DNA of 64,000 nt, from contig OZ252252.1 of the NCBI GenBank assembly GCA_965249745.1, positions 4,402,001-4,466,000 of the forward strand. The letters are read 5' to 3'. The translations under genes were made by a program, and so were the position numbers. Shown here piece after piece: positions 49,583 to 59,468 of this stretch; the stretch's first letter is position 1; every line of letters starts with the position of its first letter. Origin of the DNA: JANYHH01 sp965249745 (GTDB lineage Bacteria; Deinococcota; Deinococci; Deinococcales; JAAFIG01). The notes beneath the pieces were generated by a model that did no database searches, was not told where the DNA came from, and saw only the letters and a program-made list of their open reading frames with translations.

Positions 49583-51529
49583 ATGAACACCCAACCCAAC
49601 CCCAAGTCGTCCTCGAGTCGCCCATTTTCACGTTGGTTGATGCAGAATCAGGCGGCGGCGGGCGACGCCAGTCACCATCAGCACACCCAACCCTGGTGGC
49701 GCGTGATGTGCTTGACGGGCGTGGATTACTTCAGCACGCTGGGGTACCAGCCGGGCATCGCGGCGCTCGCGGCGGGCGCGTTGTCTCCGATCGCCACGCT
49801 CGTGCTGGTGCTGCTGACGCTGTTCGGGGCGCTCCCGGTGTATCGCCGCGTGGCGCTGGAAAGTCCGTATGGGCAAGGCTCCATCTCCATGCTCGAGCGG
49901 CTCTTGGACCGCTGGACGGGGAAGCTGTTCGTGCTGGCGCTCCTGGGTTTCGTGGCGACCGATTTCGTTATCACGATCACCCTGTCAGCCGCCGATGCCA
50001 GCGCCCACGTGATTGAAAACCCGTTGGTCCATAACATTGTGGCGGGCCGTCAGATCGAGATCACGCTGTTCTTCGTGGCGCTCCTGGGTGCGGTGTTCCT
50101 GCGCGGTTTCGGGGAGGCGGTCGGGCTGGCGGTCGTGCTGGTGATCGCGTACCTTGGATTGAACACGGTGGTCGTGGCTCGAGGCTTGTATGACCTGGCG
50201 ATGCACCCGGAGGATTTTACCCGTTGGTTGCAGGCGCTCACCACCAGACAGAGCAACCCGTTCCTATTGGTTGGGATCGCGCTGCTGCTATTTCCCAAAT
50301 TGGCGCTGGGACTCTCAGGGTTTGAAACCGGCGTGTCGGTCATGCCGCTCGTCAAGGGTGAGCCGAACGACACGGTGCGCCGTCCGGTCGGACGGATTCG
50401 CAACACGAACAAGCTCTTGACCACGGCTGCGCTTATCATGAGCGTCTTTCTGCTGACCTCGAGCCTGACCACGACCCTGATTATTCCGCCGGAAGCCTTT
50501 GAAAAGGGCGGCGAGGCGAACGGGCGGGCGCTGGCGTACCTGGCGCACAGGTTCTTCGGGGACGGCTTCGGCACTGTCTATGACATCAGCACGATTCTAA
50601 TCCTGTGGTTCGCCGGGGCGTCGGCGATGGCGGGGCTGCTCAGCATCGTGCCGCGTTATCTACCGCGTTACGGCATGGCCCCGGAGTGGGCGCGAGCCAC
50701 CCGACCGCTCGTGCTGGTCTTCACAGCGATTGCTTTTGTCGTCACAATCATCTTCAAGGCTGACGTGGACGCGCAGGGCGGTGCGTACGCGACGGGCGTG
50801 TTGGTGCTCATCACCTCGGCGGCGCTGGCGGTGACCCTCTCAGCCAGGGTGCAACGCGAACGGCTGTGGCTGATTGCCTTCGGCACGATCACCCTGGTCT
50901 TCCTGTACACGACAGTCGTCAACATGATCGAACGCCCGGACGGGCTGCGAATCGCGGCGTTCTTTATCGCGGGCATCATCGTGTCCTCGTTCGTGTCCCG
51001 CGTCTACCGCACGACCGAGCTGCGCGTCACCGGGGTAGAACTGGACGACGCGGCGCGGCGCTTCATGGAAGAGGAAGCCAGAGGCGAGTTTCGCATCATC
51101 GCCAACCGCCGTCAGAAGGGCGATGACGCCGAGTATCACGACAAGGAACTGCGTCAACGCGAGGATCACCACATCGAGTCTCGAGACCCGGTGCTGTTCT
51201 TTGAGGTGGATATTTCGGATGCCTCGGATTTCAGTCACGTCCTGACCGTCAAGGGTATTGAAGTGGAGGGCGTGTCGGGGAATTACCGGGTGCTGCGCAC
51301 CAAAGCGCCCGCCGTGCCGAACGCCATCGCCGCGTTTCTGTTGTACGTGCGTGACACGACCGGGTTCGTGCCGCACTGCTATTTCACTTGGTCAGACGGC
51401 AACCCGCTCGCGCATATCACGCGTTACGTGCTGTTCGGCGAGGGTGACACCGCGCCGCTGACCCACGAGATTCTGCGGCAAGCTGAGCCGAACGTGGCCC
51501 GGCGACCGCACATTCACGTCGGCGGCTGA
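49583..51529 (+). CDS. APC-superfamily permease, KimA-like (potassium or amino acid)
   Basis: The 648-residue protein has about twelve transmembrane helices (residues 40-480) and a cytoplasmic C-terminal domain (about 490-648). GVDYFSTLGYQPGIAALAAG in the first helix resembles the KimA/YdaO group of proton-coupled potassium importers and related amino acid permeases. FPKLALGLSGFETGVSVMPL and LILWFAGASAMAGLL are typical of the core. The C-terminal domain is not USP-like and is poorly recognised. TACAAT lies 12 nt before the ATG. Potassium uptake is likely but amino acid transport is not excluded. Confidence 0.8.
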   Translation: MNTQPNPKSSSSRPFSRWLMQNQAAAGDASHHQHTQPWWRVMCLTGVDYFSTLGYQPGIAALAAGALSPIATLVLVLLTLFGALPVYRRVALESPYGQGSISMLERLLDRWTGKLFVLALLGFVATDFVITITLSAADASAHVIENPLVHNIVAGRQIEITLFFVALLGAVFLRGFGEAVGLAVVLVIAYLGLNTVVVARGLYDLAMHPEDFTRWLQALTTRQSNPFLLVGIALLLFPKLALGLSGFETGVSVMPLVKGEPNDTVRRPVGRIRNTNKLLTTAALIMSVFLLTSSLTTTLIIPPEAFEKGGEANGRALAYLAHRFFGDGFGTVYDISTILILWFAGASAMAGLLSIVPRYLPRYGMAPEWARATRPLVLVFTAIAFVVTIIFKADVDAQGGAYATGVLVLITSAALAVTLSARVQRERLWLIAFGTITLVFLYTTVVNMIERPDGLRIAAFFIAGIIVSSFVSRVYRTTELRVTGVELDDAARRFMEEEARGEFRIIANRRQKGDDAEYHDKELRQREDHHIESRDPVLFFEVDISDASDFSHVLTVKGIEVEGVSGNYRVLRTKAPAVPNAIAAFLLYVRDTTGFVPHCYFTWSDGNPLAHITRYVLFGEGDTAPLTHEILRQAEPNVARRPHIHVGG

Positions 51530-51707
51530 ACCGTGTGAGCGGCAGAGAAAGCTGGAGGGGTCTGCGATCACGAGTTACGGGTTACTGAGTTCCGCCCGGT
51601 CAAGTTACTGTTCTAAAGCGACCAGTGGCTCTGTCATCAATGGTGTTACTACGTCTCGAGAGTCAGCGGTCTGGCTCGAGGTGGTAGCCGGGACACGTCA
51701 ATTCAGA

Positions 51708-52847
51708 TCAGGGCGCGACTTCGTACTGACCGATGCTGACGCCGGGATAGTAATAACCCAGAATTTGCTGGTAATTGAAGCCCTGCAACGCGAAGGCTCG
51801 AGCGCCGTACTGCGATAACCCGACCCCATGGCCGTTGCCGTACCCGATCACAACCAGGGGTTTAGCGCTCTCGAGTCCGATCAGGCTGCTCTTGGCTCCA
51901 ACGGCGCGGCAAAACGCGTAGATACCCGTTCCGGTCACTCGCGCCGTACCCGCGCTGCCACTGATTTCGATCACGCCCGGACGCCCAGATTCGGAGCGAG
52001 TCAGGATGCTCAGACTGCGGTAGGTACCCACGCCCGGCGCGAACCTCGAGACGGCGTTCTGAATTGTGGCGTTGGAAACCGCGACGCGCCACGGGGTCGG
52101 GCTAACCCGGCTGCCCGGATCGGGTCGGGCTTGCAGGTACGGGATGTCGCCGCCCCAGATTTCCTTGCTCGAGGCGGTGTAACCACCGCTGTCGGCGTGA
52201 AAGAAGGTCTGGGCGGGACGGCCCTGCCAGGAGAGGATCAGGCCGTGCGTGGCATCGGCCGCGCCGTTGCCTCTAGGCGTTTCGGCGGTCGCACCGTCGT
52301 AAACCTGGCACTGCTCGGTGGCGCAGACATCGTAATCACCGGATTGGTTGAGCCGCGAGATCGCGTAAGTGCGAGCGATCACCGCCTGAGATTTCAGTGC
52401 CTCATCCTCCCAGTTGGAGGGCATCTCGCGGGTCAGCACGCCACGCACGTAATCTTCCACGTCTATCGAATTGATCACTGTTAACGCACGACCCCTGGCC
52501 AGCAGGATCGCGGAACCCCGGTAGACCTTGCCGTTGAACTGAAAGTAGCCGCCCGCGTCGGTTTGCAGGTTGATCTGTTGCCGTCCCGTGTCCAGCACGC
52601 CTTGGGCGGTGGCGACACCGAGCTTACCAGCGTCGGTCACCGAGAACTGCCACTCGAGCGGTTGAGCGCTCTGGGTCAGCACCGTGCCATCCTGGTAGAT
52701 CGCGGTGTGCGAGGTGGCCACGACTAACGAAGCCCTCGCCTGCTGACCTAGCAAGACCCGAATCAGCAGCGGTCTGGCCGCTCCCTGCGCCGAAACCAGG
52801 GACACGCCCAGCACGATCACCACCAATAGGACGACTCGAGACCACAC
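51708..52847 (-). CDS. SpoIID/LytB-domain protein
   Basis: The 379-residue protein has a signal peptide (about 1-20) and a SpoIID domain: SIDVEDYVRGVLTREMPSNWEDEALKSQAVIARTYAI is the hallmark, given in parts as DVEDYVRGVL, TREMPSNWEDEALKSQA and ARTYAI. GNGHGVGLSQYGARAFA and YYYPGV close the domain. SpoIID proteins are lytic transglycosylases acting on denuded glycan in sporulating Firmicutes; in non-spore formers the domain is linked to cell-wall remodelling. GTG 52847 is supported by a TAGGAT box 6 nt upstream. Confidence 0.92.
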   Translation of the reverse strand: MWSRVVLLVVIVLGVSLVSAQGAARPLLIRVLLGQQARASLVVATSHTAIYQDGTVLTQSAQPLEWQFSVTDAGKLGVATAQGVLDTGRQQINLQTDAGGYFQFNGKVYRGSAILLARGRALTVINSIDVEDYVRGVLTREMPSNWEDEALKSQAVIARTYAISRLNQSGDYDVCATEQCQVYDGATAETPRGNGAADATHGLILSWQGRPAQTFFHADSGGYTASSKEIWGGDIPYLQARPDPGSRVSPTPWRVAVSNATIQNAVSRFAPGVGTYRSLSILTRSESGRPGVIEISGSAGTARVTGTGIYAFCRAVGAKSSLIGLESAKPLVVIGYGNGHGVGLSQYGARAFALQGFNYQQILGYYYPGVSIGQYEVAP

Positions 52848-53098
52848 GCATCTATCCTACCGAATCTGGGGCGCAATACGTGAGGGAATTGAACAATCGC
52901 GTCCAGGAGTGAAGGTTGACCTGCAAGCTGGTCTGCGTTCAATCCCTGAGCGCCAGACTCACTCGAAGCTCGCTTGGTTGTTGCCACGCGCAATGAATCT
53001 GGTGTAGCTCATAGGCGGCTCGAGAGATTGAGAGCTTTCACACCTAGAGCCAAGGTTCTTGATGGTGCAGCCAACTTCAACATCTTGCCCTAAGAACC

Positions 53099-54100
53099 TC
53101 ATTGGCGGATGTAGACGCCCACGCCGAAGGCGATTCGGCGCTTCGGGTGAATCATGACTTTGCCGCGCCAGGCGAAGCCAACGCTCGAGCCGCCGTCCAG
53201 TGCGATCGCGTCACGCGCCCCGAGCGCCTTCATGACCCTGGCGAGGGCCCGTAGGCTGAGCCGTTCACGGGTAGAAACGAAAACCAGTTTCTTGTTATTG
53301 ATAATCCCGACAGCGGTGCGGGCGGCGTTGCTCCAGACAGCCGGATCGGTGTAACCCTCGGCTTTGGGAACCGGGTTGATCTTGCCATTGTGAATTAGCA
53401 ACGGTCCGGTCCCGATCAGCGTTTCTAAGGATTTGGCGTCCGGGGCGTAGGGCCGCAACCAGAGTTTGACCTCGTTGGTTTTGGTGATCGCCAGGCCGGT
53501 CCGAAGCCGTCCTCGAGCCAGATAGCGACCGTTGTAAATGATATCCCCGACCGGACTGAAGCTGTGCGGATCGAAGTACCCGGCGTTCAGGACCGCGACC
53601 GCGCTCGAGCCTGCGACCAGGGCATCGAACTGCGCACCGCGTTTGAAGGCTTTGACCGGCAGCACCGGCAAAACCCTGACCTTCGGGTTTTGCAAGTTAA
53701 TGCGGACCAGCTTGACGTGAACCCCTAGCACCTGCCGGGACTCGAGGCGGACGCTGTTGGCGCTCGGGGTGGGAATCGGTTTGGGTTTGGCGGGATTAGA
53801 AACAACGATATCGCTGAGCGGCAATTCGGGCACGATGAACGGCTTGGGCTGCACGGCAGGCTCGTCCGAGGGTTGCAGTGCCGGACCACTCGGGGCAGGA
53901 CTGATCGGGGCAGGCTCAGCGGATGACGGCTCAGGCGGCGCGGGTTCTGTCGGAGCCGAAGGGAAGAATGGCTCGGCGGGAACGCCCGCTGGCAGAGTCG
54001 GTTCGGCAGGCTGAGTTGGTTCAGTTGATACGGGCGGTTCGGACAGCGCCACTCCGCAGCACAAAAACAGGCTCAGTATCAGGTGCTTGAAATGTGGCAT
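53099..54100 (-). CDS. Secreted phosphodiester glycosidase family (NAGPA-like) protein
   Basis: The 333-residue protein has a signal peptide (about 1-20) and a Pro/Glu/Ser/Ala-rich linker (about 22-100). The DUF2233/NAGPA domain (about 115-333) includes AVLNAGYFDPHSFSPVGDIIYNGRY and ARDAIALDGGSSVGF, the motifs around the conserved catalytic Asp and Gly. Family members remove N-acetylglucosamine from phosphodiester links, and some are surface exopolysaccharide enzymes. A TACACT box 5 nt upstream of ATG 54100 supports this start. Confidence 0.9.
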   Translation of the reverse strand: MPHFKHLILSLFLCCGVALSEPPVSTEPTQPAEPTLPAGVPAEPFFPSAPTEPAPPEPSSAEPAPISPAPSGPALQPSDEPAVQPKPFIVPELPLSDIVVSNPAKPKPIPTPSANSVRLESRQVLGVHVKLVRINLQNPKVRVLPVLPVKAFKRGAQFDALVAGSSAVAVLNAGYFDPHSFSPVGDIIYNGRYLARGRLRTGLAITKTNEVKLWLRPYAPDAKSLETLIGTGPLLIHNGKINPVPKAEGYTDPAVWSNAARTAVGIINNKKLVFVSTRERLSLRALARVMKALGARDAIALDGGSSVGFAWRGKVMIHPKRRIAFGVGVYIRQ

Positions 54101-54169
54101 ATCTCAGTGTACGCGGCGCTCGTCACGAAACGGTGAAATTCCGCCATTGGACTGGGTTCAACTCGTAAG

Positions 54170-55798
54170 ATGCCAGATGTGAACGCTCATGCCGAAATCG
54201 CCTTCGCCTCGAGTCCGCTGCCTATGGCAGTCGTGGCTCCCGATGGGGCGTTGACGGCTTGTAACGTGGCGCTGGAAAGGCTCCTACGACCCCGGCTGGG
54301 TGCGCCCCTGTCGGAGTACCTGCACGCCAACGACCGACGGGCCTTCTCTGAACTGCTGGATCACCTCGGTGAGTTCGCGGTCGGGCATCTCGAGGCGCGG
54401 CTGTTCGATTCCACGTGGGTGCGGATCACGGCTGCGCCGCACCTGTACGACGATGGCACGGTCTTGGCGGTGGTACTGACCTTGGAGGACATCAGCCTGC
54501 AACGCCGTTCGCAATCGGAACTGGAATACCTGTACTACTTCGATGCATTGACCGGGCTGCCGAACCGCAGCATGTTGCTGAAACAGCTCGCGGTCGTCTT
54601 GGAGAGCTTGCAGCGTCGTGGCGAGTCGTTGTCGCTGGTCTTTATTGACCTGGACCGGTTCAAACTGGTCAACGACTCCTACGGCTTCGAGGCGGGTGAC
54701 GAACTGCTGCGCACCGTGGCCGCACGGCTAAAAACAGTCTTACGCAGCACGGATTTGCTGGTGCGCATGTCCGGTGACGAGTACGCGCTGCTGCTCCTCG
54801 GCGACGAGGAGTACGCCAGCGGCGTCGGACGGCGCGTGCTAGAACTCTTCCAGGAACCCTTCAAGATTGACGGCCACGAAGTCCTCTCGAGCGCCTGCCT
54901 AGGTGTGTCCATCAGCCCGGTGGATGCGAAAGACGCAGAGGAACTGCAAGCCCACGCCGACCTAGCCATGTTCAGCGCCAAACAGCAGGGTCGCGGGCGG
55001 ATGCGCTTCTTTGGCAACCGCGAGGAACACAACGAACTCGAGCAGTTGGAACTGGAAGTGCAACTCCGCTACGCCTTGGAGCGTCAGGAGTTACGGGTCT
55101 ACTACCAGCCGCAGTACGAACTCCTGAACGGTAGGCTGATCGGTTTTGAAGCCTTGGTCCGCTGGCAACACCCCAGTCTCGGGTTGCTGCCCCCAGCACG
55201 CTTCATCCCGCTGGCTGAGCAGAGTGGCTTGATCCTGCCGATTTCCGCTTGGATTCTGCGCACCGCCAGCGCCCAGACGGTCGCCTGGAACGCGGGCAGA
55301 GACCTGCCGCTGCGAATCGCCGTCAACCTATGCGCCGCGCAACTCGAGCGGGACGATCTGACAGGCGGCGTGCTGAGTGCGTTGCAAAAGAGTGGCTTGC
55401 CCGCCTCGTGCCTAGAACTCGAGATCACCGAATCGCAGGTCATGGGGCACGCCCGCCACCTAGAACGCCAGATGCATGAACTGTGCGTGCAAGGTGTCCG
55501 TTTCTCCGTGGACGATTTCGGAACCGGGTACTCGAACCTGATGCGCCTGCGCGAGGTCCCGGTCAACACCCTGAAAGTGGATCGCAGCTTCGTGACGCAA
55601 CTCGGTGGCAACGACAACACCGTGTCATTGGTGCGCGGCATCGTGCAACTGGCCCACAGCTTACAACTCGAGGTCGTTGCCGAAGGGGTGGAAACCCAGT
55701 TTCAACTCGAGAAGCTGCACTTCATGGGGTGCGACTTGGCGCAGGGCTTCGTGTTTGCGCCGCCATTGCCGGTATTGGATGCTGAAAAACTGCTGTGA
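54170..55798 (+). CDS. PAS-GGDEF-EAL protein
   Basis: The 542-residue protein has an N-terminal PAS-like sensor (about 5-115, SSPLPMAVVAPDGALTACNVALERLL, given here in part), then GGDEF (about 120-280) and EAL (about 290-535). The diguanylate cyclase motif is altered: MSGDEY replaces GGDEF, and may be weak or allosteric. The phosphodiesterase motifs FEALVRW, LELEITES, DDFGTGYSN and EGVETQ look intact, so net c-di-GMP hydrolysis is more likely. An alternative GTG start (54179) has TAAGAT 7 nt upstream, a leaderless geometry. Confidence 0.92.
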   Translation: MPDVNAHAEIAFASSPLPMAVVAPDGALTACNVALERLLRPRLGAPLSEYLHANDRRAFSELLDHLGEFAVGHLEARLFDSTWVRITAAPHLYDDGTVLAVVLTLEDISLQRRSQSELEYLYYFDALTGLPNRSMLLKQLAVVLESLQRRGESLSLVFIDLDRFKLVNDSYGFEAGDELLRTVAARLKTVLRSTDLLVRMSGDEYALLLLGDEEYASGVGRRVLELFQEPFKIDGHEVLSSACLGVSISPVDAKDAEELQAHADLAMFSAKQQGRGRMRFFGNREEHNELEQLELEVQLRYALERQELRVYYQPQYELLNGRLIGFEALVRWQHPSLGLLPPARFIPLAEQSGLILPISAWILRTASAQTVAWNAGRDLPLRIAVNLCAAQLERDDLTGGVLSALQKSGLPASCLELEITESQVMGHARHLERQMHELCVQGVRFSVDDFGTGYSNLMRLREVPVNTLKVDRSFVTQLGGNDNTVSLVRGIVQLAHSLQLEVVAEGVETQFQLEKLHFMGCDLAQGFVFAPPLPVLDAEKLL

Positions 55799-55871
55799 TT
55801 TTGGTTTGCCTCGAGCCTCACGGCAGCTCGAGTTGTTTGTCTATAAACTTCAGTGACAATTAGACTATGTG

Positions 55872-55908
55872 ACGAACTCGAGCACAAATTACTCATGCTC
55901 GAGTTCGT
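55872..55908. terminator. Convergent-gene hairpin containing CTCGAG
   Basis: A perfect 13-bp inverted repeat (55872-55884 with 55896-55908, 11-nt loop) separates the two convergent genes. Each arm contains a CTCGAG palindrome. It is followed by TTGTTA only, so termination is inferred. Confidence 0.6.
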
Positions 55909-55939
55909 TGTTATGCCTTGCTTGCTGAAATGCTAGCGG

Positions 55940-58174
55940 CTAACGTTTTGGAGGCAGATTATTCATTAACTCTTTGTCGGTATTACTCGAACCTACGCGT
56001 TGCACAGATGCGGGATTGGCGGTGTAGCTCATGGCATTGATCGGTGCAACCACATCGTTTTGAATCTCAAAGACCGTCCACAACGTACCTGCACTTCCTG
56101 GTACAGAAAAATCATTGATCAATATCGAGTTTGATCCTGAGTAAACCTTCACGCGTGCTCCAGAAGCGCCTAGTGCGCTGCTATTGACTGAATCTCGATT
56201 TGTGTAGTCATGCACGGAGTAGCGATACGTGCCTGCGATGGAGCTAGAGTAGACCGTACTGGTTTCAGGACCATAACTCGTCACATCGTCTACATCCAGA
56301 TTGGCTGTAACAGTTGTATCTGAATAGAACGGTGAACCATAAAATGTGTGGAATCTCGAGCCTGAACCCGTTGGACCAGTCAGGTGTGAGTCCAGATCAG
56401 CAGGGTTTGCGCCCCAGGTGAGGACCATCCAATATTTAACGGGTTCGATATTGATCGTAAAATCGTTCGCGGTTGTCAGTGAAGGATTCTCTGCTACGAC
56501 AATTACCTCTGTCCCAGCGCTAATACTCGAGACGATATCCCCACGAGGCGCACCGTCTGGCAGTGTGGCGCAGTCTGCGGGTTGACCAGCTTTAACCTTG
56601 TAGACCTTGTATCGCACTGACCCCGTTGGCGTAATGCGAATGCGAACGACACCACCCGTAGCATTGGCAAATTTGATTTTGACCGCACGTCCCCCGAGCG
56701 CTTCAGCGTTCGCCACCCGCGTGACCGGGAGGATGGGTGAAGCGCCAAAGTCAAAATTGATCGGGTTATCTGTATATTCCGTTCCCACAGTTGCCAAGTC
56801 CATCTTGCATTGGTTCCCGATGTTACGGACATCAATGCTGCGTTCAACGGTCTGGTTTTTTATCCAGTCCCAGTGCGATTGAGTCAACCCGCCATTATAT
56901 CCAAGTCCCGCCAGTACCGAATCAACCCCGCCTGTTGGATTCGCAAGACCATTTTGCAAAATCGTTTTGATATAGATGATCCCTTGATTCAGCCTACGAC
57001 CAACGTAAGCCCAATAGTCTTGAGCTTGGTAAGGGGGAGTTCCACTTTCCTCAAGTAAACTGCTAGCAATACGTCTAGCTAGATTACTATTGACATCAGA
57101 GCGAACGTTCGTTTGATTTAGTGAAACTGAAGCTACATTGGCAGTAGCTTCGATAATCCAACTGCGTCCGAAATGCGACCATAAGCCATCAAATTGCACG
57201 CCAACGCTTGCAAGTATGCCAGCTTGTACGGCATGAAAGATTTCATGCCGCAGTGAACTCAAATATGCAGGTATTCTCGGCTCTCCATTTGAATTTACGC
57301 ATAATCGAATTATTAATTCTACTGGGTGATAAGAAGCTACTACTTGCGGCGTAAGAGGGCAATTCCTAGTTCCTACTAAGGTGAGACGGATCTGGCTTTT
57401 TATAATTGGCGCATCTGCGCCATTCAAAGACATAGCTGAAACAAAATCACTATAAGCAGTCGTCACTGCCGTAACAGATGCAGTTTTTACTGAATCCAAA
57501 CAGGGAAAATCGTTAACGCTACCTTCACAAACTGCTGTGAAGACTGGCGTTGCCTGAGGCGCAATCCTCCCTGCATCACTCGCAGGAATTACAGCATTGC
57601 TCTGACGTACTACTACATATGTGAAGCCCTGCGCCGAAAGGACGCGACTATCTGAAATTAACGTTGTCAGTCCAGATGCTCCTGTTGTTAGCGTGCTGTC
57701 CCAAAACGGTTGAACAATCTCTCCTTCTTGAGAAAGTAAATATTTAGGTGGTATCAGTACTGCGACAGAGAGTCCTCGAGAACTCACTCCGGTTGGTACT
57801 GGCAATTCGATTTGAAATGACTCTCGATTTTTTGAACCGCTTTCAACTGTAGCTCCCACACTAAAAAAATCACCGACTCGTGTCCACCCAGTCGGTAGTG
57901 GAAGCGTGACTGAATTGGGAGCCAATGTGTGAGCGAACACTTGAACAGGAGCCGTTAACACTCCTGCTGGGGCGCGAATGGTCACTCCGTTGGAGGCGGT
58001 GAAGCTACCGCCTGGTGTCAGGGTCCCTTCTTCTTGCACCACAGTCTGGGTCACCACACCGCCGGATGCAGGGTTGCTCGAGGGTTGACCGCAGGCCATC
58101 AATACGGAGAGGGCAAGGAGTGTCAGCATGGGAAACCTCCAAAAACCTCTTGGCTCGAAGCGTAGTTTAGACAT
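55940..58174 (-). CDS. Large lipoprotein with HExxH metallopeptidase motif and YfaP-like C-terminal region
   Basis: The 744-residue protein starts MSKLRFEPRGFWRFPMLTLL and has a lipobox cysteine in LSVLMACGQ. Residues about 310-320 read SLRHEIFHAVQAG, an HExxH zinc motif, and IIEATANV follows some 40 residues later as a possible third ligand, so it may be a gluzincin peptidase. The C-terminal part contains TWGANPADLDSHLTGPTG, as in YfaP/DUF2135 proteins. GC content is clearly lower than in the neighbours, and CTCGAG is absent from 56.53-57.77 kb, suggesting later acquisition. Start 58174 is preferred because an alternative (58129, with TGGAGG) removes the positive n-region of the signal. Confidence 0.75.
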   Translation of the reverse strand: MSKLRFEPRGFWRFPMLTLLALSVLMACGQPSSNPASGGVVTQTVVQEEGTLTPGGSFTASNGVTIRAPAGVLTAPVQVFAHTLAPNSVTLPLPTGWTRVGDFFSVGATVESGSKNRESFQIELPVPTGVSSRGLSVAVLIPPKYLLSQEGEIVQPFWDSTLTTGASGLTTLISDSRVLSAQGFTYVVVRQSNAVIPASDAGRIAPQATPVFTAVCEGSVNDFPCLDSVKTASVTAVTTAYSDFVSAMSLNGADAPIIKSQIRLTLVGTRNCPLTPQVVASYHPVELIIRLCVNSNGEPRIPAYLSSLRHEIFHAVQAGILASVGVQFDGLWSHFGRSWIIEATANVASVSLNQTNVRSDVNSNLARRIASSLLEESGTPPYQAQDYWAYVGRRLNQGIIYIKTILQNGLANPTGGVDSVLAGLGYNGGLTQSHWDWIKNQTVERSIDVRNIGNQCKMDLATVGTEYTDNPINFDFGASPILPVTRVANAEALGGRAVKIKFANATGGVVRIRITPTGSVRYKVYKVKAGQPADCATLPDGAPRGDIVSSISAGTEVIVVAENPSLTTANDFTINIEPVKYWMVLTWGANPADLDSHLTGPTGSGSRFHTFYGSPFYSDTTVTANLDVDDVTSYGPETSTVYSSSIAGTYRYSVHDYTNRDSVNSSALGASGARVKVYSGSNSILINDFSVPGSAGTLWTVFEIQNDVVAPINAMSYTANPASVQRVGSSNTDKELMNNLPPKR

Positions 58175-58713
58175 CGTAGGCTCGTTTCTCTGGAATTTCC
58201 AGGGCTGAGTCAGATCGTCGTATGTGCCGCCGATGCTCGAGTTTTCGTTGTTCAGGACGTTTCAACCATGAAGGGTTCAGAACCGTCCGTGTGAACCTCC
58301 TCTCGTGCCAGCGGTTTCGCCTGTCAACTTTGGCAAAACCTCAGCCTTAGAATCTGAAGCCTATCCATGTAACTTAAGTTTATCTACAAAAACAATAGTG
58401 GCTAATTATTTGGTAAATGTCAGGAGAAATCAGAAAGTCATCGCTACTGATAACGGCATGATTCGGCTACCAGACGTTTGCGTCACAGACACACTGTATT
58501 GCCCTAAAACGTTAAGCTAACCGTGCCGAACTCAGTAAGAGTGACCTTCTGGCTTCTCGAGTCAGGACTTGAAAAACTTCGTTGGAAGCTGCTGTACGCC
58601 TTAAACTTCGGTTCGCGTCATGTCGAATCGAGGCCGGTTCAGGTGAACTCGACTGTCAGGTGCGAATAGAGCAAGTCAGTTTTCTCGAGAAGCATTGAAT
58701 TGATACGCGTAAA
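58175..58713. other. 539-bp low-GC intergenic region
   Basis: A short frame at 58305-58520 (71 residues) has no ribosome site or leaderless box, and I do not count it as a gene. The centre (58360-58450) is AT-rich. The region lies upstream of the lipoprotein gene and downstream of the membrane protein gene; a promoter for the former should be here, but none is convincing. Confidence 0.5.
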
Positions 58714-59370
58714 TTAGAACCCGCGCAGGCTGCCCGCCCTATCAAAAGTCCAGCTCACGCCGCCATCGGCGGTCGTGAAGATCAGCCGCTCCGGGAATGC
58801 CGGGTTGGGTGCAATCCGGCGCAGTTCCACCCGCCCGCCCTTGCCATCCTCGTTGATGCTCGGCGCACCCGCCACGTAATCGTCCAGCTTCAAGCCCAGC
58901 TTCCAGCGCGGCTCGAGGATCAACGCGGTTAGCCCCTTGTCGCCGCTGGCATCCCAGTTGTGAACGTTCGGTCCGACGAGTTCCACGACGCTGACGCCGC
59001 GCCCACGGCTAAAAGAAATCCTGGCTCCGGGTCCGAATTGCACGTTGGCGCAATTAATTGGAGCGCTGTCCTTGTCCCCGTTCGCCCCGTCAAATTGCAG
59101 CGCCGCCTGGCCTGGCCGCTCGAGACGGTAGCTGCGGCTGTAGGTCACGTCGGTTCCGCTGAGGCTGCTGGTGATGAATTCGCTGAGCGCCAGCTCCGAG
59201 CCGTCGGGACCGGGGCAGCGCACGGCGGGCGCTTGCGAGGTTGCGCCAGAGCCGCCGAGTCCGCCCTGAATGAGCGGGCGCAACCCGAGTCCCAAACCGA
59301 CACCCGCCGCGATCACCACGATCCAGAGCCAGATCGGAGTTCCGGGTTGTTTTGCGTTTGCAGGTTTCAT
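58714..59370 (-). CDS. Membrane-anchored protein of unknown function
   Basis: The 218-residue protein has a single N-terminal transmembrane helix (about 10-30, PIWLWIVVIAAGVGLGLGL) and a soluble domain of about 170 residues rich in Gly, Asp and Ser. It has two cysteines (AVRCPGPDG and APINCANVQ). The start at 59370 is chosen because TAGAAT lies 7 nt upstream; an earlier ATG (59379) lacks it. The domain, with ARISFSRGRGVSVVELVG and GDKGLTALILEPRWKLG, is not recognised. Confidence 0.7.
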   Translation of the reverse strand: MKPANAKQPGTPIWLWIVVIAAGVGLGLGLRPLIQGGLGGSGATSQAPAVRCPGPDGSELALSEFITSSLSGTDVTYSRSYRLERPGQAALQFDGANGDKDSAPINCANVQFGPGARISFSRGRGVSVVELVGPNVHNWDASGDKGLTALILEPRWKLGLKLDDYVAGAPSINEDGKGGRVELRRIAPNPAFPERLIFTTADGGVSWTFDRAGSLRGF

Positions 59371-59468
59371 GCCCGGCATTCTAAGCGTTCAAACTCGAGG
59401 CTTGAAAAACGGGCGTTGAGAACGGGTCTGAAGTCTGGACACTTGACGCGACGCGTATGCTGTCAGGA

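Noticed and set aside
58305..58520. 71-residue plus-strand frame
   Set aside because: No ribosome site, no leaderless box, and no recognisable sequence in a low-GC spacer.
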